Shown here piece after piece: positions 1 through 11,424 of a stretch of DNA of 64,000 bases. The notes under the pieces were generated by a model. The model saw only the letters and a program-made list of their open reading frames with translations, searched no databases and was not told where the DNA came from. Each line of letters opens with the position of its first letter. The stretch's first letter is position 1. The stretch comes from Armillaria gallica (lineage: Eukaryota > Basidiomycota > Agaricomycetes > Agaricales > Physalacriaceae). Location of the stretch: the NCBI GenBank assembly GCA_037576215.1, contig JBANDB010000014.1, positions 2,170,001-2,234,000 on the forward strand. The letters run 5' to 3'. The translations under genes were made by a program, and so were the position numbers.

Positions 1-42
1 GACGAGAAACAGGTGTCGGTTTGCGTCTTCGTTCTCCCTTTA

Positions 43-309
43 CTGTCCTTTCCTGTATGGAAGCAACGACGGAGGACCCCTTACGCTTACAAATACTTCC
101 AGCATATGCAACGAGGGGTGCTTTAGGCCTTATGTTGCCTAAATCCCGCAACATTTAGCCCCGCAGAAAGCAAAAATTTGCTACTTTTGAGCCTTATTTG
201 ATTCCTCCGTAAGCAACAACCCCCTCCTTATGCCTTACGAAGGTTCAAAATAGGCAACGCAACCGACCCCCCCTTACGCCTTACGTTGCTTCCATACAGG
301 AAAGGACAG
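43..309. mobile_element. Small TIR element (MITE-like), TA-flanked
   Basis: Bases 41-68 and 284-311 are a perfect 28-bp inverted repeat. If the TA at each outer edge is the target duplication, the element is 267 bp. The interior has short C/T-rich repeats such as CTTACGC and no coding capacity. TA duplication with short terminal inverted repeats is typical of Tc1/mariner-derived MITEs. No transposase is present in the window. Because TA is its own reverse complement, the duplication could simply be part of the palindrome, so the family assignment is inference. Confidence 0.55.
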
Positions 310-311
310 TA

Positions 312-1372
312 TGCTCACGCGTTGATTGTGAAGATGGTACCCAAAGATGTTCGGCCGCTACTGTCTGCGCTCGCGGCGGATTTTTTTTGTGAGCACCCAG
401 GAGTTATTCAGATGCGCGGAGCACACTCCTTTGAGGCCTTTTTATCTTTGGTACATATAATCTTCTGCCTTCCTTTCTTCTGTGTCTTCTATGCTCAACG
501 TCCCTCTAGGCACGTCGACCTTGTCAAAGCTAAGTCAATTATACAAGACCCTATATAAAATCCGCACGCGACGTCAAGTAGAGAAGGAGTCGTCTATGTT
601 GCAGGCCGTGTTGGAGAAGCGAGAATGTAGCCACATCCCATTGGACGAGAGTCCTGATGGGTCTCGACAAGACCATCATCAAGAAGTAGGAGCAGAAGAA
701 GAGAACTTGGCTATTTTCAACATGGTTTCCGAGGAGAGCGTGTTCATTCTTCTTATCGTCCCTGTTGTTGCACAAGGAATGGATGATTAAGATACTTATG
801 TATCGTCATGCGGTCGATTTGGATTTGGTGCCATCAAACAAGGCGCCACCGTTGGGCGGAAAGACTGTGCTCCGATGTGCGTCTCGGAAGGTCAGTCAAA
901 GACTAAAGGTGTATAGCCGTGGCGACGTGTCGGCAACTGTGACTTCATTCCTGTTCAGGTTGGGTGTTTCCTTACACTCAAACTACTAGGGTGGCCGTTA
1001 CCTGGCTCATTAAAAAAGGTATTATGATCAGTCAACAGTCCCACAGCCTGGAGTCTTCTGCGATCTCCATTATCGATCTTCCTCCCCAATAGAACCTTGT
1101 GAAGTGGTGCAGATGTGCCCTCTGAGTGTCTTGGGTCATAAGTACCTTTTCCGTTTATCTATATCACCTGCCGTAAATGTTTCGTCTGTCGCATCAGGTA
1201 TCACTCGTAAACGGAAAGCCCTGCAGATAATAAGCAAAAGCGGTGCGTTATAGTAAAATATACTACGTGAAGGAAAAGTACGATATCAAAAGGTAAAAAG
1301 ATCATACAGTAAAATGTATTTGGCAGTAATTGGCAGCTGATCAGAGTGTGCTCAAACTTCGGTGGCCGAGAC
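312..1372. other. Interval without a supportable gene
   Basis: Only short open frames occur here (for example 482-790 on plus, 102 codons). None shows a recognisable domain or joins convincingly to neighbours through splice sites. The plus-strand frame opening at 286 starts inside the TIR element and is probably not a gene. Confidence 0.4.
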
Positions 1373-2029
1373 TCAGCGCCGTGGAACGTAGTACCTGAAA
1401 AGAAATTCACGGTGATCGGAGCTCTGAGTCGTCTGAGTCGACTGGCTAGTGGACGGAGACGATATGTCTATCTGTGAGAGTGTAATCTTCGTCGCATCGT
1501 CAGGCAGGCAGAATGTGCCATATCCGGGGGTAGACTGAATGTAAGGAGCGTCATTTGCACCGAAATCTGTGCCGTCACTTCGAACTCTGATGCCGTCCAA
1601 AACATAGAATGGATCCTGCAAACGATGCGAGTTCAGGGCGGGTCTATGGTCAGCAAGGTGTACTGAACATGTACATCGTTGCGTCAATGGCGTCTATAGT
1701 ATAGTATGATCATAAGGAACCCGTGGTCTCGTAGACAGTAGACAGTGGTGGACGCACCTTTTGAACGTAGGCGGCACAGTGGGTCGCTACATTATAACAG
1801 ACGGTTGTTGAAACATAGTCGACATGAGAGTGGATGCCATGTCCGCATGCCGCGCAGATGAACTGAGAGACTATGAACACAGATTATAAGTTGGGGTGCT
1901 ACTTGAGCTCACCTGATTTGACAAGGGTAACGTCGGTTCAATAAACCATACACACTGACATTCTGAAGCATAGTCAGTGGCGTGGATACATTGACCTCGG
2001 GAGGGAATGGACGTTAAACTTGAAGACAT
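1373..2029 (-). CDS. CxxCGHGIH-family protein, copy A
   Basis: Unrecognised small protein of 180 aa, intact. The exons are 2029-1913, 1862-1758 and 1693-1373, with GT-AG introns of 50 and 64 nt, all phase 0. Exon 1 starts MSSS and carries a CQCVWFIEP segment. Exon 2 (35 codons) holds CAACGHGIHSHVDYVS and ends AAYVQK. Exon 3 opens TPLTQRCTCS followed by LADH. The same three-exon plan and motifs recur in six other copies in this window. There is no signal peptide or membrane segment. The paired CxxC and Cys-Gly-His motifs suggest metal binding, which is inference. No named domain is recognised. The start was chosen because the MSS opening is shared by the intact copies. Confidence 0.8.
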
Positions 2030-2073
2030 GTATCACTGCAAAGACGTTAGGTGACAGTGCCTGTGATTCCAAG

Positions 2074-2475
2074 TCATCTTGCATTTAAACCTGGCGAGGT
2101 AGAAGATGCCGCATGAACACGGCGAACAATTGGTTGAAGGCTATGAGTCACGCCTTCGACTTTGTCAGTTATGGTAGAAAACAGGGCGAGATTCAACTTG
2201 AAAGAGCGGTACACTTCGTCGTCCGAGTAAAATCCACAGCTATTAGTAGTATCGTACAACGTCATGTCGCACTTCCGTGGGAAAGAACATAAAGATTGAC
2301 ATGTCGCAGATATTTCGAGCGGATGGAAGGCGTCTACATATGACGAAAGATGACGCGACGGCGGACCCTGGCCGAATTGGTCCAAAAGATTATCTTCGTT
2401 GCGTTTACTGACGAAGATCGACAAAGGGATGTCATAGCGGCGAGTTTCTTCGTGGCTCCTTAGTCTCTGCTCCAA
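2074..2475 (-). CDS. Hypothetical ORF upstream of copy A
   Basis: Open frame of 133 codons on the same strand as copy A, ending 45 bp before its start codon. Its composition looks protein-like (mixed acidic, basic and hydrophobic residues, no low complexity), but I recognise no domain. It may be a fragment of a larger gene or a chance frame. Confidence 0.3.
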   Translation of the reverse strand: MEQRLRSHEETRRYDIPLSIFVSKRNEDNLLDQFGQGPPSRHLSSYVDAFHPLEISATCQSLCSFPRKCDMTLYDTTNSCGFYSDDEVYRSFKLNLALFSTITDKVEGVTHSLQPIVRRVHAASSTSPGLNAR

Positions 2476-3645
2476 AGAAGATTCAAGATAGGCGAATCAC
2501 CCTCCTGGGAGGTCACTGACATTGCCAGGTTTTAACGGCAATTGACGTAACTAGCGGGATCAGCGTCAATCAGCGTACCGCCATGCGCACTTTGTGGGTC
2601 GGGTTTGATCTTGGGCATGCTTTCGTTCGACCTCGGGCATGTTCGTTTCATGTATTAACGTGTTGCGGTGCCTGGGTGTCGGTGGGGGCTAGAACCGTCG
2701 CATCAAGTAAAGAGAGTAGTGGACCAAAAACCTGACTCGGAATTGATTGTCCGATAGGTGCACGGTCCGATTTCTCCGATCTTGCTCTGTTTAGTGCTAC
2801 CACTCGCAAACCTCAAACCCCCGTTACAGAACTCCAGGCCCGCGCACTGCAACGACCAAGGAAGGGATTCTCTTATTTCGGCTCCTCATTTCTTCAAAAA
2901 TCTCCGAACACGTCCACTCTTCTTCCTGCGACCGCGAAGAGCTAAAGTTGTAGCAGCTGTTGCTTGCTCAACGCGTGCCCTAAAAGCCAAGTTGAAGCAT
3001 GGCGGAATGTGGAAGAAGACGTAGTTCAACGGTAGAGTAGGCTCCGGCCGGCTGATATGAGGAAATAAGAGGATAGAGGACGTTCGAAGGCGCAGTCGAT
3101 GCTGAGATCAAGAACGCCGTCTCGACCTCATATACCTCTGGCCATATTTATTCGTCTCTCCAACTACGCTCCACCTATTGCGCTTCTAACGCAACCTATC
3201 ATATACGTTAACCGACAACCCAGGCTCAGGAACTTTCACTTTCAATGACTCTAGGCGATCTTCAATCGATTAAGTACGGTTTTTTATCGCTATTTGTTTC
3301 TGCCTCAACATCAATGTTTGTCCTCAAGGGCAAGACAACTTTGGTTTGTATATCTGATACGCTCAACCGAAGACACCCTTACTTTGAATCTATAGAGCAA
3401 GGAGACGACTCCGGGCCCACCAAGATATGGCTGGATTCGCAGAGATATGGGTTACATATTTTACACGTCGTTCTTGGAAGAAAGTCAGGTCGTCATGGAG
3501 CATTGTAAAACGTTCGATTCAGTATATCTCTTGCCAATCTTAGCTCCAAGGCTGCAAGCACGTACCGGGGGCCTTATTGGCCGTCTCTAACTTCGCTCAG
3601 GTACAGATTTGGATCTCCAAGGCATTGGTGAAATTGCAACATTTC
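2476..3645. other. Intergenic, no supportable gene
   Basis: Short frames at 2758-3024 and 3245-3508 (both plus) have no motif and no splice-linked continuation. The stretch probably includes the promoter of copy B at 3646. Confidence 0.4.
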
Positions 3646-4323
3646 ATGTCTTCCACATCCCTACCCTTCAGAGCGCGATGCATCCAGATCCATGGTGCTA
3701 TTGCCTGTGGGTGTCCTTGGTTCATCCCTCCTGTGTCGCCCATGCTAGATCAGGTAAGCTCGTATCTATCTGGTCAATCTCTTATGCTTACGACTGTCCA
3801 GTCTAGCTGCGCCAGATGCGGCCATGGCATTCACGGACACGTCGACTACGTGTCGATGTTCGTCCATTGCTGTGCTGCGACCCAATGTGCCACGTATATC
3901 CAGAAGGTGCGCCGAATCCCCCCTCTGGCAGTACTTGGAGTGAAACTGATTCACTCATAGACACCCCAAACACAAGCATGCACATGTTCGGCTCAGCTTG
4001 CTGATCATGGCTTGACCGCGAATCAGTATCTTCTTGTGGACCCGTCCAACATCACGGGTTTATTCAGGGACAATGTCCAAGTCAGTGGACTCTCTTCGAG
4101 CGTCGACGCGTCCAACTCTTCTCGCAGCGCGTCAGATGATACCTGGCCTATCAGTGGCATCTACACCCCTTCCACCAACGTCGACTCTGCCGCACCGGAC
4201 ATTATTCAGCCCCAAGCTTATGACTTTGGCGCTCTCCCCCAGATGGAGCACACCGTGACCTGCTTCATCATTCAAAATCAGGACATCAACGCACTTGGTG
4301 TCACCATTGCACCACTTACCTAG
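3646..4323 (+). CDS. CxxCGHGIH-family protein, copy B
   Basis: Intact 191-aa copy. The exons are 3646-3753, 3802-3906 and 3961-4323, with introns of 48 and 54 nt, all phase 0. It starts MSSTSLPFRARC with a CGCPWFIPP segment. Exon 2 carries CARCGHGIHGHVDYVSMF and a CCAATQCATYIQK end. Exon 3 opens TPQTQACTCSAQLADHG and continues into a Ser/Thr/Asp-rich tail. It is the closest relative of copy C (7668-8316), which lies in the opposite orientation about 4 kb away with matching exon 1 and 2 lengths (108 and 105 nt). No function is known. Metal binding through the Cys/His motifs is inference. Confidence 0.85.
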
Positions 4324-4991
4324 TATCTTCTTATCGCAACCGGTCCTTTTTCCAAACCTCATTTAGTTTATGACATCTACCTCTGATTGGCTTCGAATAA
4401 ATGGGGTCTGATTTGGTGCAATCAGTTAAGGCTGTCACTGAACAAGCCGTGAATGAACTGCTGAAGGCGATGAGGGGAGGGGATGATTTCTTCAACTCAT
4501 TCTATAACGGCTTCGGCTATCAATCTGCTGTGAATTAATGGTCTGGACAGGGCTTTAAAAGGCATTCCGATGCGACTTTGACTCAACTTTGACTTCCCGC
4601 GGGGACACTTCGAAGGACCGGACATTGACCGGACACTTTCTATTTCCCGGATTATGAAACTTGGTCGGGCCGAAGTGCGCGGCACCGGTGTTCAACACAT
4701 CTCCGACTCAACATTGCCATCGTCGACGTCAGGGTATATGCGCCCAACGCTTTCAATGTGCCCATCTTCAAGGACTTTACTGCGGGAAAAGCCACTAACC
4801 ACACTGGCCTTTGGTAGGTCTACCTCGACGCCCTCATTAAAGCAAGATCGGAAAGACACCAGTCCTGATAAAATCTTCCTTTCTCTTTTTATCAGGGTTG
4901 CTATCGTCATGCCGTCTACGTTAACTCTCAGAAATCCTACCCTGGCTTTTTATAGAATTACTCATCTACATAGCTGATGTAGCGTCCAGCC
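4324..4991. other. Decayed coding-like stretch downstream of copy B
   Basis: A 45-codon plus-strand frame at 4401-4538 (starts MGSDLVQSV) and coding-like segments in all three plus frames to about 4980 suggest a broken gene. No continuous model could be built and no family is recognised. Confidence 0.3.
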
Positions 4992-5348
4992 TTGAACATT
5001 ACCTCTTCACCATGCTCCGACGATTCTGACCTTACTGAGTGCTCATCCGGTGACGATGATGATGCACCTCTTGCAGCGAGCGCTACTCCGGGATTACGTG
5101 AGATCAACCTCGTGCTGGGTGTTCCCAGTCCAAAGACCGTGTACTCACTGGTGGAGTCGTTCTCTAGTCCGTCAAACTGTTTACTTTATGCGTCTCTATT
5201 AACTCTGAATACTATAGGGAAGCTTTACGATAAGACCCTGGACTTCGGTCCCGAATATCAAAGTGCTTCGTTGTTCATGTTCTTGTCGGAAGTACGGGCC
5301 CTAGGCACACCAATAGGCGAAGGTAGAAAAAATATAGAGTTCGGGTGA
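4992..5348 (+). CDS. Hypothetical acidic ORF
   Basis: Open frame of 118 codons with an acidic Ser/Asp-rich start (CSDDSDLTECSSGDDDD) and a more hydrophobic second half. It may be the last exon of the decayed coding stretch just upstream. No domain is recognised. From here to 5892 I see nothing else. Confidence 0.3.
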   Translation: MNITSSPCSDDSDLTECSSGDDDDAPLAASATPGLREINLVLGVPSPKTVYSLVESFSSPSNCLLYASLLTLNTIGKLYDKTLDFGPEYQSASLFMFLSEVRALGTPIGEGRKNIEFG

Positions 5349-5892
5349 TCCAATCGGAGAATTGCTACAGTGAGTATCTCACCTCCTTTACTGTCGTCGT
5401 TCTCTGTGACACATCTCTAAAGACAGAACCCCCGACAATTCACCATTCCAAGCCATGTGGGTCACCTAACGAGCGAGCGAGTGATGATGGATGCCATATC
5501 AGCGCTCTATATCTAGGACTGGGTGCCACATAGACCTGTATTGATCGTGAGCTTGCCTCCCATTCGAGACGATCGTTTACAAGTCTAGGTCCTACACGCT
5601 GAGATATATCCAAACGCCCGACTTAGTACACAAACTTACGGCATAGATTTATTCTCCACCATGCGCTACGAGCAGACCGCGCGCGACAACTTGCATGAAC
5701 GTCTTCGACCACCCCTGAGAACTCACGAGCCTCGGAGATAATATGCCCAATACCAGTTTGTAGATACTTGCACATAAATCAATTCATCTCTCATCTGTAG
5801 GTGGTCAGAGTTGAGTTGGGAAGCCTATATTGGGTGCTATTACACGGCGGGACGATAGTAAGCTACGTTCATGCCAGAGATGGATAACGGGA

Positions 5893-6746
5893 CTAGTAAG
5901 AGCTTTCGTGTGCTTCATCATCAGAGTGTACAATTACATCGTCCTCAGCGAACGCATTTGTCTGCTGAATTCCATAATCAGAGTCGCTATGCGCCTGGTG
6001 TTGCGTACCATCATCCAGCGAATAGCTAGCGTCGGCTTGTGTGTACGCGGGCGAGAGATTAATATTGGGATGAGGGTGCGTGGCCCTAGGCGCATATAAA
6101 GGGATCGCCTCTGAAGAGCTAGACGCGCTGGCGAACTTGCCAACAGATTCACTGCCTCTGAAAAGAGTCATTCTATACATCCAATCTGTAGGATGGTACG
6201 GATCAAGGATAGTTGGACGGCGACTAGTGATGGGCATTGCGGGGGCAACCATATCACCAGACGGCCTAGTTGTGTTGGTATGAGGAGGTGGACCTTGCTC
6301 AGCCTGGGAACCAGCCTTGAACGGCTCTTGGAGGTGCTGGTTTAAGACGGTAGAACGACGTGGATTCAAGACGGCTGTATTCCTGGAGAGCTGCATATGT
6401 TCCTGGGTCGTGGGTGTCTACAGAATTTGTGTGAGAGCGAGATACGGGAGCCTGGAGGAGTAAAGGCGTACCCTTTCAAGAATGTACGTAGCATAAGGAC
6501 TGACAAGGGGACGATGTACGAGCCCTGGGGGGTAGCCAACGTGTGTGTAGATGCTGTGTCCGCACGTCGCGCAGCTGGACTGTCAAGGAGGAGTGAATAC
6601 GTGGTAGTCGGTGAAGTGCAGGCAATGCCTACTGGATCCTGCAGTGGCGACGCGTGGAGAGCAAAACTCAGACACCGACAGTAGTAGATATTGTCGGTGA
6701 CTTGAATGCAATGCCTTCTCTGCGGCGGGGATACTGCCGAGGACAT
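5893..6746 (-). CDS. CxxCGHxI-family protein, copy D (divergent)
   Basis: Divergent intact copy of 248 aa. The exons are 6746-6633, 6579-6472 and 6417-5893, with introns of 53 and 54 nt, all phase 0. It starts MSSAVSPPQRRHC. Exon 2 carries CATCGHSIYTHVGY, where the second His of the core has become Tyr, and exon 3 opens TPTTQEHMQLS. The two Cys of the usual CTCS motif are lost. The exon 3 tail is the longest in the family (175 codons including stop) and ends in an acidic Asp/Ser/His-rich stretch. Pseudogene E at 8.7-9.3 kb is its nearest relative in exons 1 and 2. Loss of several Cys/His makes a shared zinc-binding role uncertain for this copy. Confidence 0.75.
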
Positions 6747-7667
6747 GATGTGCAAGTCCTGCGTGGGTATGATATGGGAGGAGGCCTCTCTGGAGGTGCT
6801 GTGCTTTTTATCGGAGTGCTTTTATATGCAAGAGACATACTTTCAACATAGGTAACTTGCATATCTCAATAGATGAAGTATACGTAACAGACTTTCAAGA
6901 GACCAAGAGGGATATGCCGATGCTGTTGGACGTCCGGCAGATTGCCTGACTCTAGATCCACGATTTACAGTCCCGTATGGAGGATTTCCAATAACGCGGC
7001 GATCACTAGTACTAGTAAAAAGCAAATTTATTTTGAAAGGTGCTTCTGGGCTTACTGTGTCGATTTTTGTCATCTAGTAGATCTGGAGATCGCCGATCCA
7101 GGATGACACTTGGATCAGCAAGTACAAGCAACACTGATTTTTTCCCCTGCTCCCATCATCACTTCGACTCTATCTATGCTCGTTCAAGTCGTTGTTGCCA
7201 ATTCATCAACTCCGTATTTCTTCTAATAAAAGTCCTCGCCCGTCGGGCTTTCAACGATATCATTCAGTTTGAAATTTTGTGTGAAATCAAAAGATTTCCA
7301 CGACCACACTGGCAGCAGGCTGGAGCCAGGGACGTTAGGAACTCACTCAGGTTGAGACCACTGCCTCGGTACATTTCTCGCCCTGGGGCCTCTACGTCAT
7401 TGGCCCGATTTGTCACTGTTCTATTCTACGGCCTTGAACTTAGTTTCTTGAAATTGTGTATTTACGGTCACGGCCCTAACTGTGTAATAGTAAAGGTCAT
7501 TTATTCAAAGAGCAGAGATGGATAACATGTCGTAGACTACTAGTGAAGAAAGAAATGGTTGCGATAAGAAATTAAGTGCGTAGGACGAGATACTGGAAAT
7601 TTAGTAACGTCAGGCGTGCGCTGAGTGTTGAAGAATAAAGGGAGCCCACAAGTTCTGGCTGGACGTG
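6747..7667. other. Interval with one unsupported ORF
   Basis: A 161-codon plus frame at 7040-7525 is Arg/Ser/Phe-rich with no recognisable motif. It may be chance. Nothing else is visible. Confidence 0.3.
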
Positions 7668-8316
7668 TCAGTTAAGACGATATTGTTCCTGATCTTGAAC
7701 GATAATGTCTTCCATCTGAGGAAGAGTCCCAAAGCCATGTACTTCGGGTTGAACAGTGTCCAGTCCAGTAGCGGACGGGTAGACCATGGAAGGGTTGTAG
7801 ATGGGTGTCAAAATGGGCGCAATACTTGACGTGTCACCAGAAGAGTGGGACGCGTCGTCATTGGAAGGGAGGTCATCCACTGGGATGTCGTCGGTGAATA
7901 AGCCCGCGATGTCGGATGGGTCGGCAGGACGATGCAAATTCACGGCTAGGCCATGATCAGCAAGCTGAGCCGAACAAGTGCATGCCTGCGTTTGTGGCGT
8001 CTAGCATTGAGTTAGTCTTTACTGCGAGCATCGTGAGAAGAGGACCCGGCATACCTTCTGGGCATACGCGGCACACTGGGTTGCAGCACAGCAATGAACG
8101 AACATCGAGACGTAGTCGACGTGTCCGTGAATGCCATGGCCGCAAACGGCACAGCTAGACTGGAAAGGACGTGAACATGGGAGACTGACCCGGCAGAAAC
8201 GAGCCTACCTGATCTAGCACGGTAGACGCAGGAGAGACAAACCAAGGACACCAGCAGGCAGCACCACTATGGGCCTGGATGCATCGCGCTCTCAAAGGTA
8301 GGGAGGTTGAAGACAT
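7668..8316 (-). CDS. CxxCGHGIH-family protein, copy C
   Basis: Intact 181-aa copy. The exons are 8316-8209, 8159-8055 and 8000-7668, with introns of 49 and 54 nt, all phase 0. It starts MSSTSLPLRARC with a CWCPWFVSP segment. Exon 2 carries CAVCGHGIHGHVDYVSMF and ends AAYAQK. Exon 3 opens TPQTQACTCSAQLADHG. Exons 1 and 2 match copy B almost residue for residue, while the exon 3 tail diverges after the LADH motif. Copies B and C are inverted relative to each other and look like a recent duplicate pair. Confidence 0.85.
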
Positions 8317-8703
8317 GATGTACGAGTTGTTATAGATGGCGATAACAGGAGAGACGGTAGAATACGAAGTTGTTTTCGACACATTTTATAACCTTCTGCT
8401 ATCTGTGAATGAAAAGGGAAATCCAATTGTGATGACCGTTGTCAGTCTCTGCAACAACGTAATTTCCTTGGTAAATAGTGGGAAAGGCTGCGTTTGCTTA
8501 GCCTTCCGAGGTCGCGAACACTGTTAAGTTGCCGAAGTTGAATCTGCGTTTCCTCTTCGAGCATTGTGCAGTTTTGAATCCCGCTGCCGTGGAGGAACGG
8601 CTTCGAAGTTTTCCGGTTCCTTCTCAGTCGTTGTCCACTTCAGTCTATGTTACAACATTGATTGCCGATGGAGCATTTTTCAAGTTGCCGGTTTGGACTG
8701 TGA

Positions 8704-9286
8704 TTAGATTCCCTTTCTGGTTTGTACGGAGCTTGTAGCTTGACTTGGTTTCCAGCCGCGGCGACCAACGAAGCACCTCTTTCTGACTACTCTTTTGATG
8801 ATTCCCGGACGCCTTCTGTTCTTGCTAAATCGGCGACACAAAAGCTCTTGCTTGCCGAACGCCATGTTCTGGCAGCCACTTGGGGAAACGGCACTGCCGA
8901 CTATGACAGGATACCCAATTCGAGTCCGGAGGAAGACGCTTGGTGCGTAGTGCCACATATTTGGGCTACGGCGGCTACAGCACAGACTCTGCGTGAGGAC
9001 CATTTAAGCCACAAGAAGCGGTAAATGTGTATCCTTTCAACATAGGCGGCAGAAACGTTCACGAGGTGACAGTGAACGGACTCCGAGACGTGGCTGTGGA
9101 TACCATGTCCACACTTGGCACAGGTGGACTATCGTGGATGAGATATTTGGTCCGTGTCAGGCCAGAATAGTCCCTTAAAGTTCTGCAGAGGCGACACATG
9201 GGGAGCGAAGATCAGACATCGACGGTAGATATTATTGGTTACCTGGATACAAGATCCTCTGGGTGAAGGGCTATTGAAGACGTCAT
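8704..9286 (-). pseudogene. CxxCGHGIH-family pseudogene, copy E
   Basis: Exon 1 begins at 9286 (MTSSIALHP) but needs a frameshift to reach a CIQVTNNIY segment like that of copy D. Exon 2 (9128 to about 9034) keeps CAKCGHGIHSHV and an AAYVER end, but the expected GT donor after it is gone. The expected exon 3 start at 8974 meets a TAG stop as its third codon (8966-8968), after which the frame stays open for some distance. Three independent lesions make this a pseudogene. Confidence 0.7.
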
Positions 9287-9289
9287 GCG

Positions 9290-9908
9290 CAAGACATGGG
9301 TGTTGCAATATGAAGGACGTACACTATTCTTGTGAATCAAAACGGCCTTGCATTGTGTCGAGTCAGAGATAATCGGGTATACAAACAGTATTCACGTCAG
9401 ATGTGCAGTGCGTAAGCCAGATTGAAATTTTGGGTATGTTCGCAAATCCAGCTGATCAGAAGGTGACGTTGGACAGATTGGTTGGTCGATTTGGGAAAGA
9501 AGAGGAAGGAAGGCGGTCAAAGCCTTTTGACTCATCAACTGCATCAGTATTACGAGGATGATCTACAGAGCCATACTGGGAGTTCCCTGATGAGGTGAAG
9601 CTAAATGGGACTGCCTTTTGATTGCCTGAAGACGATCATAGGATGATGTAAAAACTAAAAAGAGGCGATTTCCTCTTTCGACTCTTTCGCCAAATATGCT
9701 TATTCATGCTGAATTTGTGATCCGCCGACCGGCTTACATTTGTTCTCGAAATGGCAATGAGAATCAACAAGTACAAGCAGGGCCGGATAGCCATGTGCAC
9801 CCTGGTCTTTTCTTTCTTCCTGGCCTTCATCATCGCCTCGACACTCGTTGCCTATCCTGATTCCCCGATTCTATATCTTAGTCCATATCTCATCATCTTT
9901 CATTTACC
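9290..9908. other. Intergenic, promoter region of the 9909 gene
   Basis: No supportable gene. The last 100 bp are pyrimidine-rich (TCTTTC and CATCATC runs) before the start codon at 9909, as is common just upstream of fungal genes. Confidence 0.35.
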
Positions 9909-10609
9909 ATGAACTTTAACGCATCCAACGAATGTAATCCCGTCCTCGTGGCTCCTCGCCCGGTTCGGCTTGCCACTGCATCATTCAGTAATTTTCTAGT
10001 ACGACCTGCCTCCCGCGTGGAAGAGATCAACAAGCTCTCGTCGACGACATCGTCTGACAGCAGAGAGCTTAGTAGCTCACCTAGCTTGCGGTCTTCACCA
10101 CGGTACGTGCCTTCTCGTCATCCCAGCATCACCATCAGTGGCCCGAATAGTTACCCTGCAGATCTGCCCTATCAACTGAGGCCTTGGAAGAGTTCCTCTC
10201 GATCCTTAGGCCTTCTCTCAGCTTATTCCCCCCGCACTCGCCCGTGCTACGGACTACCACCGCATTTGCGCTCAAAGCTATCGCTCAGGCCAGCGACAGT
10301 GACTCAGCTGCGGATACGGGGGCGGAGGCAGTGTCGGTGGGGTTAGAAATGGAGGACGAGTTAAACTTCAGGCAATATCAGTGGTTCTCCAATGCCATTC
10401 TCTGTGAGATTTCATTCGTCTCTAATCGTCGTCGTTGTCGTTGATCTTATCCTGCAGCTTCCCCGATTTCACGCACCAACACTCGCAACCCATTCCAGCG
10501 ACAACGTCAGCTTGCCATTACCCCGTCGCCTACTGTGGTGAACTCATTACAATTGAGTCCCGCAGCCATACCCTTGCCCCTTCCCACGCCGGACGAAGTG
10601 CTGGAGTAA
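9909..10609 (+). CDS. Hypothetical Ser/Pro-rich protein, 3 exons
   Basis: Predicted 195-aa protein from exons 9909-10102, 10162-10403 and 10458-10609, joined by GT-AG introns of 59 and 54 nt that keep one open frame across a phase change. The N-terminus (MNFNASNECN) is Ser-rich. The middle has a short helical-looking LEEFLSILRPSLS segment and an EDELNFRQYQWFSNAILC segment. The C-terminus is Pro/Leu-rich and ends TPDEVLE. No signal peptide or known domain is seen. It lies upstream of SPT16 on the same strand, 815 bp away. It is probably a real but unnamed basidiomycete gene, because three different frames become one only with consensus splicing. Confidence 0.7.
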
Positions 10610-11424
10610 AATGTATCGTTACCATCATCATTAAAAACTGTATCATCGTCGTTCCATCTCTGTCTTCCACTTATATTTATCATCACAGCGGAATTTCTCT
10701 CACTTCCATCTCTGTTTTCGGTTTGCTTTTGTGCACGTATACATATTTATGTCTTCCATTGGCACCCCTTTTACCTCGTCGTTTTGTATATTTACCCTCC
10801 AATTCTTGTTCTAATAAACTTTGGGATTCTACTTATCTATGATATGATATCATTATTATTCATCATCTTCAAGTTCTATGCCGTGGCCTTCTGCAATGTA
10901 CTACTTGGGTGAGACCAACGACTCCTATGGCCCATCCGCAAACTTAGTATTCAGCGACTACTAAAGTCGTCCTGCTCGAAGTATGTCCTTTCTTCTCGTA
11001 AGGCAGACTCGTGCTGCAAGCCTGCCGCGGCCACCGATGTCCGACACTGATTGCCAGAACCAGGGCAGTCAAAGGATGAAATTCGAACTCTTCGTTGTAT
11101 TATCCTTTGGGTCAAAGGAACATAACACTTCTGCGACGAATTCGAAGACACGACCTGAAATGTTTGTTGCAAGCCTTTGCAAGTATTCACCCAGATCCTA
11201 ATTGTTTGTGCTCCAAGATGCTTATCAGGCTTACTATTCAGTACTACGTGTACGGTGATGTCACTGCATAGTCTAGATTTGCAGTGTGACGTGACACTAA
11301 ATCACGTTTTAGTGACTTGTGATGCCGGTAAATTTGAGCTCCGACAATACTCGCGCCTCCGAGAACGCGCCTTCATCTTGACTGCTTACCTCGACGCCCA
11401 CTCGCCCTTCTGTGAGCTCCGAAA
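10610..11424. other. Intergenic: 3' flank of the 9909 gene and SPT16 promoter
   Basis: No supportable gene. A short minus frame at 10951-11190 and plus frames nearby lack motifs. The C/T-rich stretch before 11425 is the likely SPT16 promoter and 5' UTR. Confidence 0.4.

Noticed and set aside
286..558. 90-codon plus frame starting near 286
   Set aside because: It begins inside the right terminal inverted repeat of the MITE-like element, has no motif and no splice-linked partner.
7040..7525. 161-codon plus ORF as a gene
   Set aside because: No motif, odd composition, no homology that I recognise and no consistent context. Left as unsupported.
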